NCBI GenBank assembly: GCA_003194525.1
Contig: NBIV01000117.1
Span: 62,001-126,000 of the forward strand
DNA: 64,000 nucleotides
Reading direction: 5' to 3'
Source: Gracilariopsis chorda
Lineage: Eukaryota > Rhodophyta > Florideophyceae > Gracilariales > Gracilariaceae
Position numbers and translations under genes: made by a program. The notes below the pieces were generated by a model. It did no database searches. It had not been told where the DNA came from and was given only the letters and a program-made list of their open reading frames with translations. Shown piece after piece: positions 38,801 through 49,738 of the stretch (the stretch's first letter is position 1; each line of letters starts with the position of its first letter).

Positions 38801-41390
38801 GGACAGGTCCGTTGTCCTGAACGAATCAGGCCGACTTGCAGAGTACTGGACGTTGTCCATGTTCGCGTTCGCGGATCTGCCCTGGAGCAAGCAAACCGAT
38901 TGTGACTATTCCTCCGGTAAAAGAGCTTTCGGTGACTGGCATCTTGGTTGACTCCGTGCACGGAGAGTTTCTCCCTCAGCCTGGGCATACAGGACCAGTT
39001 CAAGGTATGAAATCTTTCGTTCATCCTCACGGTGTCGCGCGACAAGCGCTTGTGTGGCGGGATCCAATCCATAAACGAACATAGTACACCGCTCCTGTGC
39101 ACAATACACATTACTACAACGATGAAACATTTTATTCAAGAGGGTTGAATAGACCGTTTTGGTTTCAACAGGCCTCTGTTTCGTATCGCGTAACGCGACT
39201 ATCGCCGTGTGGATGGCGTTTACCGTAGCGTATGAACTGAGGAGGTAATGAACTGCTTCCGGCCAGCAAGCTACTCCTCCTTCCGAAGCTCTTGAGGTTC
39301 GTCCAACATAATTGAACTGATCTTCAGCCATAACCGTTAGGAAATACGGTAATGGGAGATAGGCTTGAGCTTCACTCATGCAGAGTATCTCAGCCTCCTC
39401 AACGAATCTGGCGAGGAAGTAAACCACCAGAATTGGATCTTCTCCTGAGAAATGACTCGATTCAAGAGTAATATTCATGGGTTTGATGAAATCCTTAACC
39501 TTGTCGGTACTTAGTGCAGACCAAGTAGGTGAGGAATAATCCCTTCGATAATAACGATACGATAACTATTTCCAGTAAAACGGATTTGTAGGCTTTGACT
39601 ATTTGAGTCGCAGGTAACCTCTACCTTTCTTGCGAGAACAAATGACTGTCTGAGTAGTATAAGCTGCCATCCCCTTCATCTTACGGTACTGCCTGCGTCC
39701 GTAATCGGAATTCGATGAGTCGGATGAGGAATCCGCTAAGCGGGGACCAGAGTCAGAATCTGGCGAACTCGAATCAAGGTAGTGAACATCCTTTTTGGGG
39801 TTACGAGCCTGTCGTTAGTCCAAGCGGCGAGTCGAATCGATAGAGACGACCTCGTTTTCCGCCTCCGCGGGCGCTTCTGTATCCATACGGACGGTTGCTT
39901 CCAGCGTATCCAAACGAACGTCCACACGTTCCAAGGCCACCTGAACGCCATTGATAAACTTGTTGTAGTCCTTGAAAAAGGTTCCTGGGGCACCCAGAAA
40001 TTCCAAAATGGAGTTCAAGTCTTGACGTAAAAGTCGGATATCTCCCGAGACATCCCGAGCTTCGGCAATTGAAACAGTTAGACGAAGTTCGTTTACGTCT
40101 TCGAAGAGAGAAACATGAGCCTCCTTAGAGATGAGGATCATAGACTCCAGTCGAGAAAACTCAGCTGAATCAATACGAAAGTAAGCTGCATACGGCGTTT
40201 CAACCACTGGGGTGGTACCGCCTGGGTTATAGCCTGTAGAGCAGACGCAACAAAGGGCGTTCTTCGGGCATTCCGCCCAGCTTCATTGTTGTCCAAACGT
40301 TTGGCAACGGATGTCTGCGTGCGTGGCGCACCCTGCGGGGGTATACCAACTGCATCGGTAGAACCAGTCAGGGAATTGGGGGCCGGTGGCGGCATACTGC
40401 ATGCCAGTCAACCAAATCCTCAGAAGTTCAACGAACTCGAATCAGAGGTTTCCAAAGAACTGGGACAGAATTAAGATCTTGATAAACTCTTCCAAAGAAC
40501 TGGAACAGCACAGAAGTGCAAAAAGTGATCAAACCAATTATAGGTGAACCGATAATAGGTCGGGAGGCCACTTGTGGAGCAATATCTCTAGGCCGGGAAT
40601 CCTTCCCAGGCGTTTGCAGCCTTCCTATCGTGTGAGGTACGCGCAGTGACATAGCCCTCCGTTCCACATGGTGTTCGTGTGCGAAACCGAGGTGGCTTCC
40701 GGCTATACCGATGGAATTGATACCGAAAATCGAGATACTAGGTGGTCAAAGTAGTGTGCAGTGCATTTGAGTGGTTTTCCGGTCCACGGAGAATCCAGAA
40801 AGGGAAAAGGGAACAAGGGGAGAAACCAAAAGGGAATACACAACCCAGTGGGTGGTGGGGAAAGGCCAAAGATACCCGGCAGTGGGGGGTTTTGCTTGTT
40901 CAGCCAGCACGTCAAAACTGAATACTGAGTGGAACGGCTATCTATTCCCGCAATAGAAAGTAAATAAAACTGTCCAAACAGTAAACATTGGACGAACCCA
41001 CGGGGTGAGACAGATCAGCGGTCCTTAGTGATACTGTACGGGTGCGTATACCGAGACCGAACGCGGTGAATCCACAGCAAGAGTTGATCACTTCACGCAC
41101 GCGAAAACTCAGAGCCCAGTCATAGCTTGTCTATAGTTCAGGGTGAAACAGCAAGCCCGTCTTCCCTTAACTACTATTGGATCACAATAAACTAAGAATA
41201 CTACTACTGTAGTGTGCCACAAAGGTGATCCACACACTTGTATCACTTGGCGACAGCGCCCGGCTACGGCACAACATGACACGTGTGAATCATGCCAACA
41301 ATGAATAATATCCGTACGCTTGCCACTCTTCCATCTGTTCCAGGTGCCATAGAAATCACCCACGAAGGTTCAAAAAATACCAATTAAAAT
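35880..41390 (-). mobile_element. degraded Ty3/gypsy-type retroelement remnant
   Basis: Minus-strand fossil inserted in the copia remnant. In order from its 5' side it shows a gag-like region with a proline-rich and then coiled segment (about 40.4-39.8 kb), a gag core (about 39.5-38.9 kb), a CCHC zinc knuckle (CYICYHHGHIAVKC, about 38.6 kb), a protease-like region (about 38.1-37.9 kb) and a gypsy-class reverse transcriptase (about 36.5-35.9 kb, with VVLVPKSDGSWRLCIDYRLL). It is broken many times, and no LTR pair could be placed. The family call rests on the reverse transcriptase and zinc knuckle. Confidence 0.7.
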
Positions 41391-42659
41391 TCCTATCCAA
41401 TTTCATCCAATATTTCCGAGTGTCCACTCATATCTGGGTTGAACCAATGCCACGTGGGTTTTGAATCATTCATGATCCACCTCGTCTAGAGTGTATGCAC
41501 GCACGCATTGCTCTACAAAGATGCTTAGGTTTTGGCGATGGTTCAACTTGGACTGTATGTTGTCCTTCTTGTTGGTGGACTCCAGTTTATTCCATACCTT
41601 CAAAGCAGAGCAGTTTTCTCGTTCGAGTAGTTCCGAGACAGCGACGATCGGTTGCATGTCATGGTTCTGGAGGATGGCCGATCTGGCCTTACGATCGGCA
41701 TCGTCCCATCTCTTTCGAGCTGCAGGGGAACCCTCAGTGGGACGAGGCTCCATCAGAACGAATAATGATAGTATGTATTGTATGAGATCCCTAATGTATA
41801 TGCGCCAAATGTAATAATCAGCGCCCCCTTTTTGACGGGGTGTAAGTTTATTTTCGTTGCGAGTCTCAGAGTGCATCGCAGATTACTACTCAACGCAAGC
41901 CTAAGGGAGACTAGCAGAAAGGATTCTTTACTGGTCCCGTACCGGTAGAGGGGTCCTTCTAATAGTTCTTCCTACCCGGGTTCATTGGCAGGAGATGCTA
42001 TCTCCGGTTCCCTAATGGTCAGCCTTCTGGCTCCGAGTAAGACTCTCTCAGTGAGATGTGATTTCAGCGGCCTTTCCAAGTTCTGCGCAATCCAGAATGA
42101 GGTGCGTGTAACTTACGGAATGTCCAGGAGAGGTTACTAACAGCAGGATATGTGTTCACCAGTTGGCCTCCTCTAATTCCTTTCGGCTACTTGCGTGGCG
42201 ATCGTGCTCCGTAAGACGTTTGTGTCCTCGCTAAGGTCTAAGCCAAACGAAGAGACACCCTTTACCCGTACGAGCAACTAAACTCACCCCAGTTATACGG
42301 CAAGTGTGCTACCCGCAGCTGTAGTTCAAGTCCCTAGTCGATTCCCAACGGGTATTTGGCTTGGAAACCTTAGCTCTGCCAAGTGTTAACTTCCCAAAAG
42401 TGATAATAGTGGCAGAGGCCTTGTTCAGGACTTACCAATTAGCTCGTCTTACGTTCAACTTCCCTTGCGTGGTAATAAAACCGTGAGGCCTTATTCAGGA
42501 CTTTACAATTCTCAGTTCGCTGACGGTACTCGTACTCCAGGGTTGAAGAACACTATACAGAGCGTGCAGTAAGTGCAATAAGTCGCCACTAGAAGCTTTA
42601 GGTAATCATTCCAGACTGTGACCCGACGGCATGGATTGGTCAACTACAGGGTGGCTTTC

Positions 42660-43330
42660 AAGAAGCTTTTAGTGCGCTCCCTGTAACGCAAATCCAGATA
42701 CGGTGGGGGGGTACGACGCAACGACTCAGTAGTGTGCGTGTGTAGAGGGGAATGGCTGTGACGGAACGGAACCCAAGTGATGTGTGTGCGAAGGGGGGCA
42801 GCGGCGAAAATGTGGCAACCAAGTAGTATATGCGCTGGAGGGGATTGCAGAGGTGACAACATCGCAACCAATGAATATGTGCACCGTAAAGGGAGGGCAG
42901 CAGCAAAAATACGGCAGCCAAGTAGTATGTGCGCTGCAGTGGGGCCGGGAGGCGGCGGCGACGACACTGGGAACCAAAAAAGGGGCAGAGTCGGCGGGGG
43001 GGTCCGGTGCAGCGGCGCGGCAGCGGGGGATCTAAACAAGCTCATAAGAGGGGGATGCAGTGGCGCGGCAGTCAGAAAACCAAGCAAGGTTCTCATTGGG
43101 GGAGGGAGTGGCGGCGCGGCAGCCAGAGATCCAAACAAAGTCCTCAGGGGGGGTCAGTGCAGCAGCGTGGCAGTCTGGAAACCAAACAAGGTTCTCAGTC
43201 GGAGGGCGGGGGTTGCAGGAGCGCTGCAGCATGGGAACCAAACAAGGTTCTCAGGGGTTGTAAGTGTAATGGCGCAGCAGTCAAGGGAGCTTTGTGGTGG
43301 CGTGGGCAGAGGGGTTGGGTGTGCGGAAGT
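42660..43330. repeat. GC-rich minisatellite with degenerate 45-65-bp units
   Basis: Units carry a recurring core of the type GCGGCAG ... GGAACCAAACAAGGTTCTCA, separated by variable G-rich linkers. At least five clear copies lie between 43030 and 43260, and older, more divergent copies (AACCAAGTAGTATGTGCGCTG) lie between 42780 and 42960. Long frames on both strands are by-products of the repeat. Confidence 0.7.
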
Positions 43331-45572
43331 GCGGGCGAAGGGGATGGGTGTGGGCTGCGCGGGCTGAGGGCCTGCGTGTGCTACAATTTGTGCAGAGAAA
43401 ATCACGGAAGGTGCGCAAGGGGTGGTTTGGCGGCGATGCTAGCATGTGGTGGTGTTAGATTTCAATGTACCTCTTCTCCACGTTCACCAGCGCCCAAGTG
43501 CTCGCCTGCAGAACAAGGCGCACAACACCGCATTTAGAAATGGATACGCTCTGTAGTACGCAGTCCGAACTGCACCTGCCTGGCCAATGCACTGCTAGTC
43601 GCGCTCGCCATTTACAAGGGTAAGTTACGAAGAGCGATGGACCAGGGAGGCCGTGCAGCAATTTTTATACACTCACCGAAATTTAAATAAATCCACCAAA
43701 CCGCCAGCTTTGCTGTTGAGGAGCAAGGCCGGTGGAGGAGGGAGTAGTGCGGTAAAACATCCCTTATGCTAGAATTTTATGATCAGTGTGAGTGTCATGT
43801 TGCACGATCTCACGACACCGAAGAGCAACAGCCTTTTTTGTACCCTTCTTTGTTCGAGAGTAGCTTGAAAATATGTTCGTATCTCGAGAGTACCAGCACT
43901 GACGTACAATTGCCAATAGATAGTAGACCGAAAAAGGTTAATAGTAACGTGAGTACTGCGGTGGCAGGCACAAGAAATTCACGGCTTCGACTAAGGTAAG
44001 GCGTAAATAGATGATGATAAAAGCGTACACAGGACAGCGGCCCACTAGCAGCGGTAGAAAAGAACAATGGTGATAACAGATGCGTGACCAAAACTTTAGA
44101 TCTAGCGCAATAGATATATAAAGGTTTTCACTGAACACGCACGAACAAAGCCTTAGGTCTAGTGCGTTGCTTGGAACAAACTAGTAATCTGGCTGATCTC
44201 GTAACAGACCGAGGCAGCCGAGTCGCTCACGGTGTGCAGGAGAACGAGCTGCACGGTTATGCGGGGAAAGTGGGGTAAAGTAGTGTTGGAGGCAAGGAGG
44301 ACCAGACAGCTCTAAGAGATGGTGGGGGTCGCAAAAGGAAGGCGAAGTGGTCTGGCCCAAGTAGGCTTGGAGGCCGCCAACTTTGGGCTTTTATAGACAG
44401 TTGAGCTAGGCGTATAATCTATAGTTATGCATACTAGGTCTAAGCAACAACTCATAATAACCTATAATGGGCCACATCTTTGCAATGAACTTGGCAAAAT
44501 GTATTATACTTCTTAGGGTATCTTTTTGTTCCTTTGAGCGGACGACCCCGCACGGCGGTGGTGTGGGGTTGGTTGTTGTTATGGCGCTTTTTGTTGGGTT
44601 TGTTGGCGAGGGCCGGGAAGCGATCGGAGATGAAGCTGTGGCAGTGATGGTTTTGGGCTGTGCAGTGGAAATAGGAGCGGCAACATGAGTTGGAGGCGGG
44701 CGGGTAGTGATGCGCGTGTTGGTGCACGTGATTGTAATGCAGCGCACTAGAAGCGCTGGGCTGCGCAGGCGGTGGGAGGTGGTGAGTGGCACCGGGGGTG
44801 GAAGCGGCGAGAGGGGTTTGGTCCTTAAAATGAGATCGAATCTCACATTAACTCCACCCCGTCTCCACGTTTTCCTCCTACGGCACGGATGAGAGGGAAT
44901 GCCTGAAAATCAGTATAAGTCTCACTACAATTGACAGCTCAATAGTTTGTTGTAGCAAACCCCATCTTTAATCTGATTAGATAAGGCTCAGTCCGAAGCC
45001 ATCAGCTGGGATTGTAAAAGGCTTCAGAGTCTTTCAATAAGAATTGTGGCCACAGTTCGGCGTTCAAATTGGGGGTTTAGTAGAAGCTGACCAAGGCCAG
45101 AAACAGGCTTCTGATCGTTAAACCGATCACTAGGACAACTTCATTTACCATGCTAGAGGGCCTCTAACCACTGCGCCTAACGTTCTCTTCTCCTCCACGT
45201 AGTGCGTCCTTGTTGCACCGCAGATGCCGGTGCCTTCCTTTTCCTTACACTTTCAAATGCAGCCCAAGTTTTTCTCGCTGTATTTTCATCTTCCGGTGGG
45301 GTAGTGCTTGAGTTCGCAGCAGGGGTCAGCGTAGTTGGGTTTCTGCCGTGTACTTCACTCGCAGCCTGCACTCTGTATTCCTTTACAGCAGTTGGGTCGC
45401 TTCGTTCTTCTCATTGCTCAGAAGATGCCCTACTGCCATCCGTATTACTCATGACACGCCTAGATGCCCGAATACTACTTCAAGTGTGGGAAGTTTCAGT
45501 ACTTCTACGGAAAGGAGCTAGATTCCCCGGAATCATTCGCAACGAAAGCTCCTTCCGCAAGCGCCACATACT
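43331..45572. other. gene-poor spacer
   Basis: About 2.2 kb with short frames only and no recognisable domain. A small palindrome TGAGATCGAATCTCA lies at about 44831. The stretch at about 44900-45150 has a retroelement-LTR look (TTTCAATAAGAATTGTGG) but cannot be assigned. Confidence 0.35.
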
Positions 45573-45800
45573 CTAGCACGTCTTTTGCAAACTTGGGTGA
45601 AAAGGCAAACACAGATGAGCCCCGCAGATTGTACAATTGTATGAAGATCTGTGGCCGCGTTTCACCCTGGGATTCTGGCCACACAGAAAACAGTAGAGCA
45701 ACGTTTCTAGTTGCGGCTCGTGCCCTTGAACGACGAGTCGCAAAAACGCCCGCCGGTGTTGTTGAAAAAAAGCCATGCGCTGGTTCTTGTGGTTATGCAC
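45573..45800 (-). mobile_element. piggyBac-like transposase C-terminal fragment
   Basis: The minus-strand frame contains CFLCGQN, then SSYNCTICGAHLCLP and a final Cys. This CxxC ... CxxC-x4-C arrangement matches the C-terminal zinc-binding tail of piggyBac-like (DDE_Tnp_1_7) transposases in algae and oomycetes. The catalytic core is not visible upstream on the minus strand, so this is a fragment. Confidence 0.4.
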
Positions 45801-46520
45801 AAGACGAACCAGATGCCTGAGCTCTTTCTTTGAAAGCGACCACCCCGTCTTCCCTATATCTTCCTTACACCACCTCTTCCGCTGGTACCTCCTTTTTCTG
45901 GAGATGCTGCCAACAGCAGAGAGCTAGTCAGTACACGGGTACCTGAAATGTCTGCTGGAGCGGCATTGACTCGCTGCCGCAGCGAGGTTGTTCGTACTGT
46001 AGGCGTTTGGGCACCTGCCATGTTGTGGCGTTGAGGGCGTAGGAGTAGTGGGGTTGGCGGCAGTAGCCGCTGTTGAAGGTTGCGGAGGGGTTGAGGGACT
46101 TTGGGGTTGAGTAGGGATTGTGAACTCACACGAAAAAAGGACGTTGTGAACGGTGGTGTGAGGTTCGTCCATCTTGGAAGGTGCCTTGTGCGCAACCATG
46201 GATAGGTCCGGTTCTACACATCGCAGTTTTGATCTTTAACTTCGAGATTGTTCCTGACGATCGGCAGAATACAGCAGTCAGACCCAATGCGTAATCCAAA
46301 GAACTGTAAGATTGGCTCACAGCCGTTGTGTTTGCCTTCTGAACGGCTTTACTGATCGATATATCGATCAAAGGCGCAGTTTGGCCAAAACGATCAAAAT
46401 TTGATAAAGATCGATTTATCGATCAACTGTGGCACTAGGGATATATAGACTGGTGTAATTAACGGAACAGAACAGTTAAAGCATGCAAATTTAACTATAG
46501 AACATACTTGTACACACTTT
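45801..46520. other. spacer, nothing recognised
   Basis: About 720 bases. A cluster of GATCGATN motifs (46352-46425, TGATCGATATATCGATCA) forms a local palindrome before the mariner element. Confidence 0.4.
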
Positions 46521-47757
46521 TCAATGTGAAATATAAAACAGATCCACGAAGTTCAATAAATCTGAAAAGTTCTTTACTGTAATTTGGCGCCTTCTGTGGT
46601 CATATCTGAAGCAAAAAACTTCTATTAAAACAACAAATCCATGCTTAACAGTCCTTGAAGAAGAACTATTAAAAAACATTGCAAGCAATTCCTCGGAATA
46701 AAGCGCTAACTAACAGAAAAATGGGATCATTCTAGATTTATGACATGAACAAATCTGCGAGTGAGAACGTTTTGATGCTGTCGGCTGGTCCAGGAGAGCG
46801 TTTTGAAATGTTCTGAACAACTCAAAGAAATCCACACGTTAGTATTTAAAAACTAACAACCATATGCTTACGAAAAAAATGGAAAACCGAGATATTCGCA
46901 AAGCCCTGACTGGTAACATTAGTGCCAATGAAATAAGTCTTGAAATGCCACGATCCATTGCAACCCGTCGTTCTAAGCAAATAATTCACAATTTACCTCC
47001 TCTCAAGTACAAGAAAATGAAGACTAGTTCATTAATAAAGGCATTAGGCAAAAGTCGATGACTGCAACTTGCTATGAAGTAGCTTCAATCAAAATGTATT
47101 GAATAGAAGAACGTTATTTTCACCGATGTAAAAAATTTTTATTTGGATGAACTTGATGAACATTGCATGTATTGGAATGATTTAAAAACTAAACTAAGAG
47201 GTTTTTCTAAGCGCAAAGTGGGGAGAGTATTTTTAAGGCTTTGGAGAGCATTTTATTACTAGAGTGATTTGCAGGTAATAGAGATAAACTGTAATCAGAA
47301 CTCAAATGACTATGTTAAATTATTTAATGAGAACGTTTTACCATTGGCTGCGGAAAAACTGGAAAGAATATAAAATTTGGTTCATGATGGGGCTTCTATT
47401 CATCTTTTTAAAATAACCAATTAGTGGATAATATGCAAGAAGTTGGATGTCTTACAGTGGTTTGCTCATAGTCCAGACCTAAATCTGATCGAAAATGTCT
47501 GGCGTACTATGATTCGAGATGTTTACCAGGGTTCGAGCAGTTTGAAACTGTAGAAGAGCTTGGTGCAAACATTGAATCAGTTTGAAATAATATCGAAAAA
47601 GCTTTTATAAGGAATCTTTGCCGTTCTATCAATAACTGTCTACTGTGCGTGCTGGACGGAAGTGGTGTGCCATCAGGCTATTGAATGTGTTGTTTTGGCT
47701 AAGAAGTCCTTTTTGGACTTCTTGAATTTCGTGGATTTATGGTAATTTTCACATTTT
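46521..47757 (+). mobile_element. dead Tc1/mariner DNA transposon
   Basis: Imperfect terminal inverted repeats of about 50 bp lie at 46521-46575 and 47705-47757; both contain ATCCACGAA(G/A)TTCAA. Inside is a decayed Tc1-type transposase (about 46864-47690). It starts with a helix-turn-helix region (65-codon frame at 46864-47061), followed in broken frames by VIFTDVKNFYLDE (about 47118), VHDGASIH (about 47383) and SPDLNLIENVW (about 47474). These carry the first Asp, second Asp and final Glu of the DDE triad. Several stop codons and at least one shift break the frame, and the GGxMVWG region is eroded. The element is AT-rich compared with its surroundings. Confidence 0.75.
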
Positions 47758-48553
47758 AAAGCCTAAAGTTGTTGTTTGAGTTTTACTTTGTTATTTCGGT
47801 ACTATCATTTTGAATGCTACTCTACTCCACCGTCTATGAGCTACTTCTTCGACTCTGACCTGCCTTGCTCTTCACGTGCAAGGCCGGCGGTGTACTGGAC
47901 TTATTTGAATTTCGCGGAGTGTAGTTCACCTGCACACATGCCCGCTTGCTCGCAGCGCGCACACATGACCGCCACCAGCGGTAGACGTTCCTTAACCTCT
48001 GTCATCCCGGTAACCCGCTGTGTTTGCCCGCCGCACAGCCTACTACCGCGCTGCCACCTCATCATGAGGCAAGCAAGCATCATGCTTTCCGCGCCGCCCG
48101 TCGCAACTGCTCTCCAGCTCTAAACTCCATTCACAGCTGCTCGACGCACTTCGACGCCACCCTGTCACACTTGCCTTCCGTGTCGTTCATTTACAAACGT
48201 ACCCAGTCCTTGCGCTCCCCTGGTCGCCCACTCGAGCCCGGTCCGTACCGCTAGCACTGCATGTACAACGCATAACATAGCCTTCATTGCAATGTGCGCA
48301 GCCACGCATGTGACACCGCCCCCACACAAATGCTCATCGCTTCCACCGCGGGTGCATCACCCACCCATTACATCACTACGCCACAGTCCACATAAAACCT
48401 AACCTCTTCCAGTTCACATCGCGCTCACGGTCGCCACTGCTGCGCCCAACAATATGCGCCCAACGACATCTTCATCACCTGTCCATGCATACCAAACACA
48501 CAAGTAAAACCTCCTCCCACCACCATTACATATGTCCTTCATTCTTTGCGCCT
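47758..48553. other. spacer, nothing recognised
   Basis: About 800 bases rich in C and CA/CCG words, with no domain or clear repeat. Confidence 0.4.
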
Positions 48554-49024
48554 TTAATGCTCGCCCTCGTGTCCCGCCCCTTCCCCCCCTTCTTCTCCCT
48601 GCCCTTCTCCCTGCCCTTCTCCCTGCCCTTCTCCCTGCCCTTCTCCCTGCCCTTCTCCCTGCCCTTCTCCCTGCCCTTCTCCCTGCCCTTCTCCCTGCCC
48701 TTCTCCCTCTCGCTCGCTTTGCGGTCCATCGCGCTGCGCATCACCGCCCGCTTCACTCCGATCCGCGTCCTGGTCCCGCGCTGCGCCAGCCAAACCGTCA
48801 CCTTCGCTCCCTTCAACTACTTGCTTCTCTTCGTCGCTCTTCTCCCTCTTCTCCGCATGCGCCCGCGTACTGTCTTCTGCTGCTTGCTCCCCGTCGCCGC
48901 CCACGCTTGCCTCCGCGGCTTGTTCGTCGGCTGCCTCTTCATAGTCTCCGAGATCGCCGTATCCCTTCAGACGGAGACGTTTTCGGATGATCCCTTCATA
49001 TGAGATTGAAGCTTCCTTACCCAT
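48554..49024 (-). CDS. hypothetical acidic low-complexity protein with GEGQ repeats
   Basis: A 156-codon minus-strand frame starting MGKEASISYEGIIRKRLRLK, followed by an acidic Glu/Ala/Asp-rich middle and nine or so copies of Gly-Glu-Gly-Gln. The repeat is encoded by a 12-bp tandem unit (CCCTGCCCTTCT on the plus strand, about 48593-48708). The basic KRLRLKG start and acidic body look like a nuclear or nucleolar protein, but no homolog is recognised. The opposite strand also has open frames over the repeat, so coding is not certain. Confidence 0.35.
   Translation of the reverse strand: MGKEASISYEGIIRKRLRLKGYGDLGDYEEAADEQAAEASVGGDGEQAAEDSTRAHAEKREKSDEEKQVVEGSEGDGLAGAARDQDADRSEAGGDAQRDGPQSEREGEGQGEGQGEGQGEGQGEGQGEGQGEGQGEGQGEGQGEEGGEGAGHEGEH
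48593..48708. repeat. 12-bp tandem repeat, about 9.5 copies
   Basis: Near-perfect repetition of TTCTCCCTGCCC. Because the unit is a multiple of three it stays open in several frames, giving (LPAL)n, (SLPF)n or (GEGQ)n. Confidence 0.95.
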
Positions 49025-49738
49025 CCCGCGCTCCCACTCCTTGCGTGTGCTTTAACGGCCACCCGCATTTTCTCCCCGCAGCGACTCAACCGCGCCATGC
49101 TTATTCCACATTCTGTGATTCAATTTCACACACCAAGGGTAGCAATGCAATCGCACCGTGCGCCCTCGTGACTGCGGTGCCTTGTTGCAAAGCGATGCTC
49201 CTCTTTGCGCGAATGCAGCAGATACAACGGTACAGTAGATAGTGGCAAGACACCAGCCAATCATCGCAGTTCAAACGGCTGTGCACTGCCCGCAGTGACG
49301 CTTATCGCATGAACAGCCTCTCTGCACCTCCACACGTTCCTCTCAAACCTCGAGTCCTCCCTTGCATCACTGCCATATGCCATCTAACGCACACTGCACG
49401 CGGGTAAGCCCCAGGGCAACTTCTCTTAGCATCAACCCTGAACCCTTTCCGCTCCCCACCCCCGTTCACGCCAACATATCTACTTATCAATCCTCATCCT
49501 TCTATGCCTGCCTACGCGAGATGCCCGTAGCTTGACGGCTCTGCCTTTTTCTGCCCATAGCCCTTTGATGCATCTGCGGGCGCCCTACCTCGTTCCGGCT
49601 CTTGTTTTGAAGCGATACTTCCCCACCGAGCGTTCGTTTAATTCAACCGCCTCTTTGTAATTCCGCTCCAATCCAAGCTTGGCGCATTCGTTGCCTTCTA
49701 CTCTTCCGAGCTACGTCAATCGTTCATCACAAACTGGT
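49025..49738. other. spacer upstream of secA
   Basis: About 700 bases with no recognisable gene. It should include the secA promoter; no distinct motif is obvious. Confidence 0.35.

Larger units (their letters stand above)
32161..42600 (-). mobile_element. degraded Ty1/copia-type LTR retroelement, interrupted twice
   Basis: A fossil of the same family as the plus-strand copy at the right edge of the window. Read on the minus strand, the parts are the leader and gag-like region (about 42.6-41.4 kb), the end of the integrase region and the start of the reverse transcriptase (about 35.9-35.3 kb), and the end of the reverse transcriptase with RNase H (about 33.35-32.7 kb). A gypsy remnant sits inside the integrase part and an inverted-repeat pair sits inside the reverse transcriptase part. 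It carries many breaks and is clearly old. The leader is still recognisably similar to that near 59.6-60.2 kb. LTR boundaries could not be placed. Confidence 0.8.

Noticed and set aside
42310-42345. GTAGTTCAAGTCCCTAG resembling a tRNA T arm
   Set aside because: It lies in the copia leader and is shared with the copy near 59.75 kb; no cloverleaf forms.
42777-43537. Gly/Arg/Gln-rich frames of about 200 codons
   Set aside because: They arise from the minisatellite and are open in several frames at once.
44860-45170. Possible solo LTR
   Set aside because: It has an LTR-like polyadenylation word, but no defined ends, target duplication or second copy in the window.
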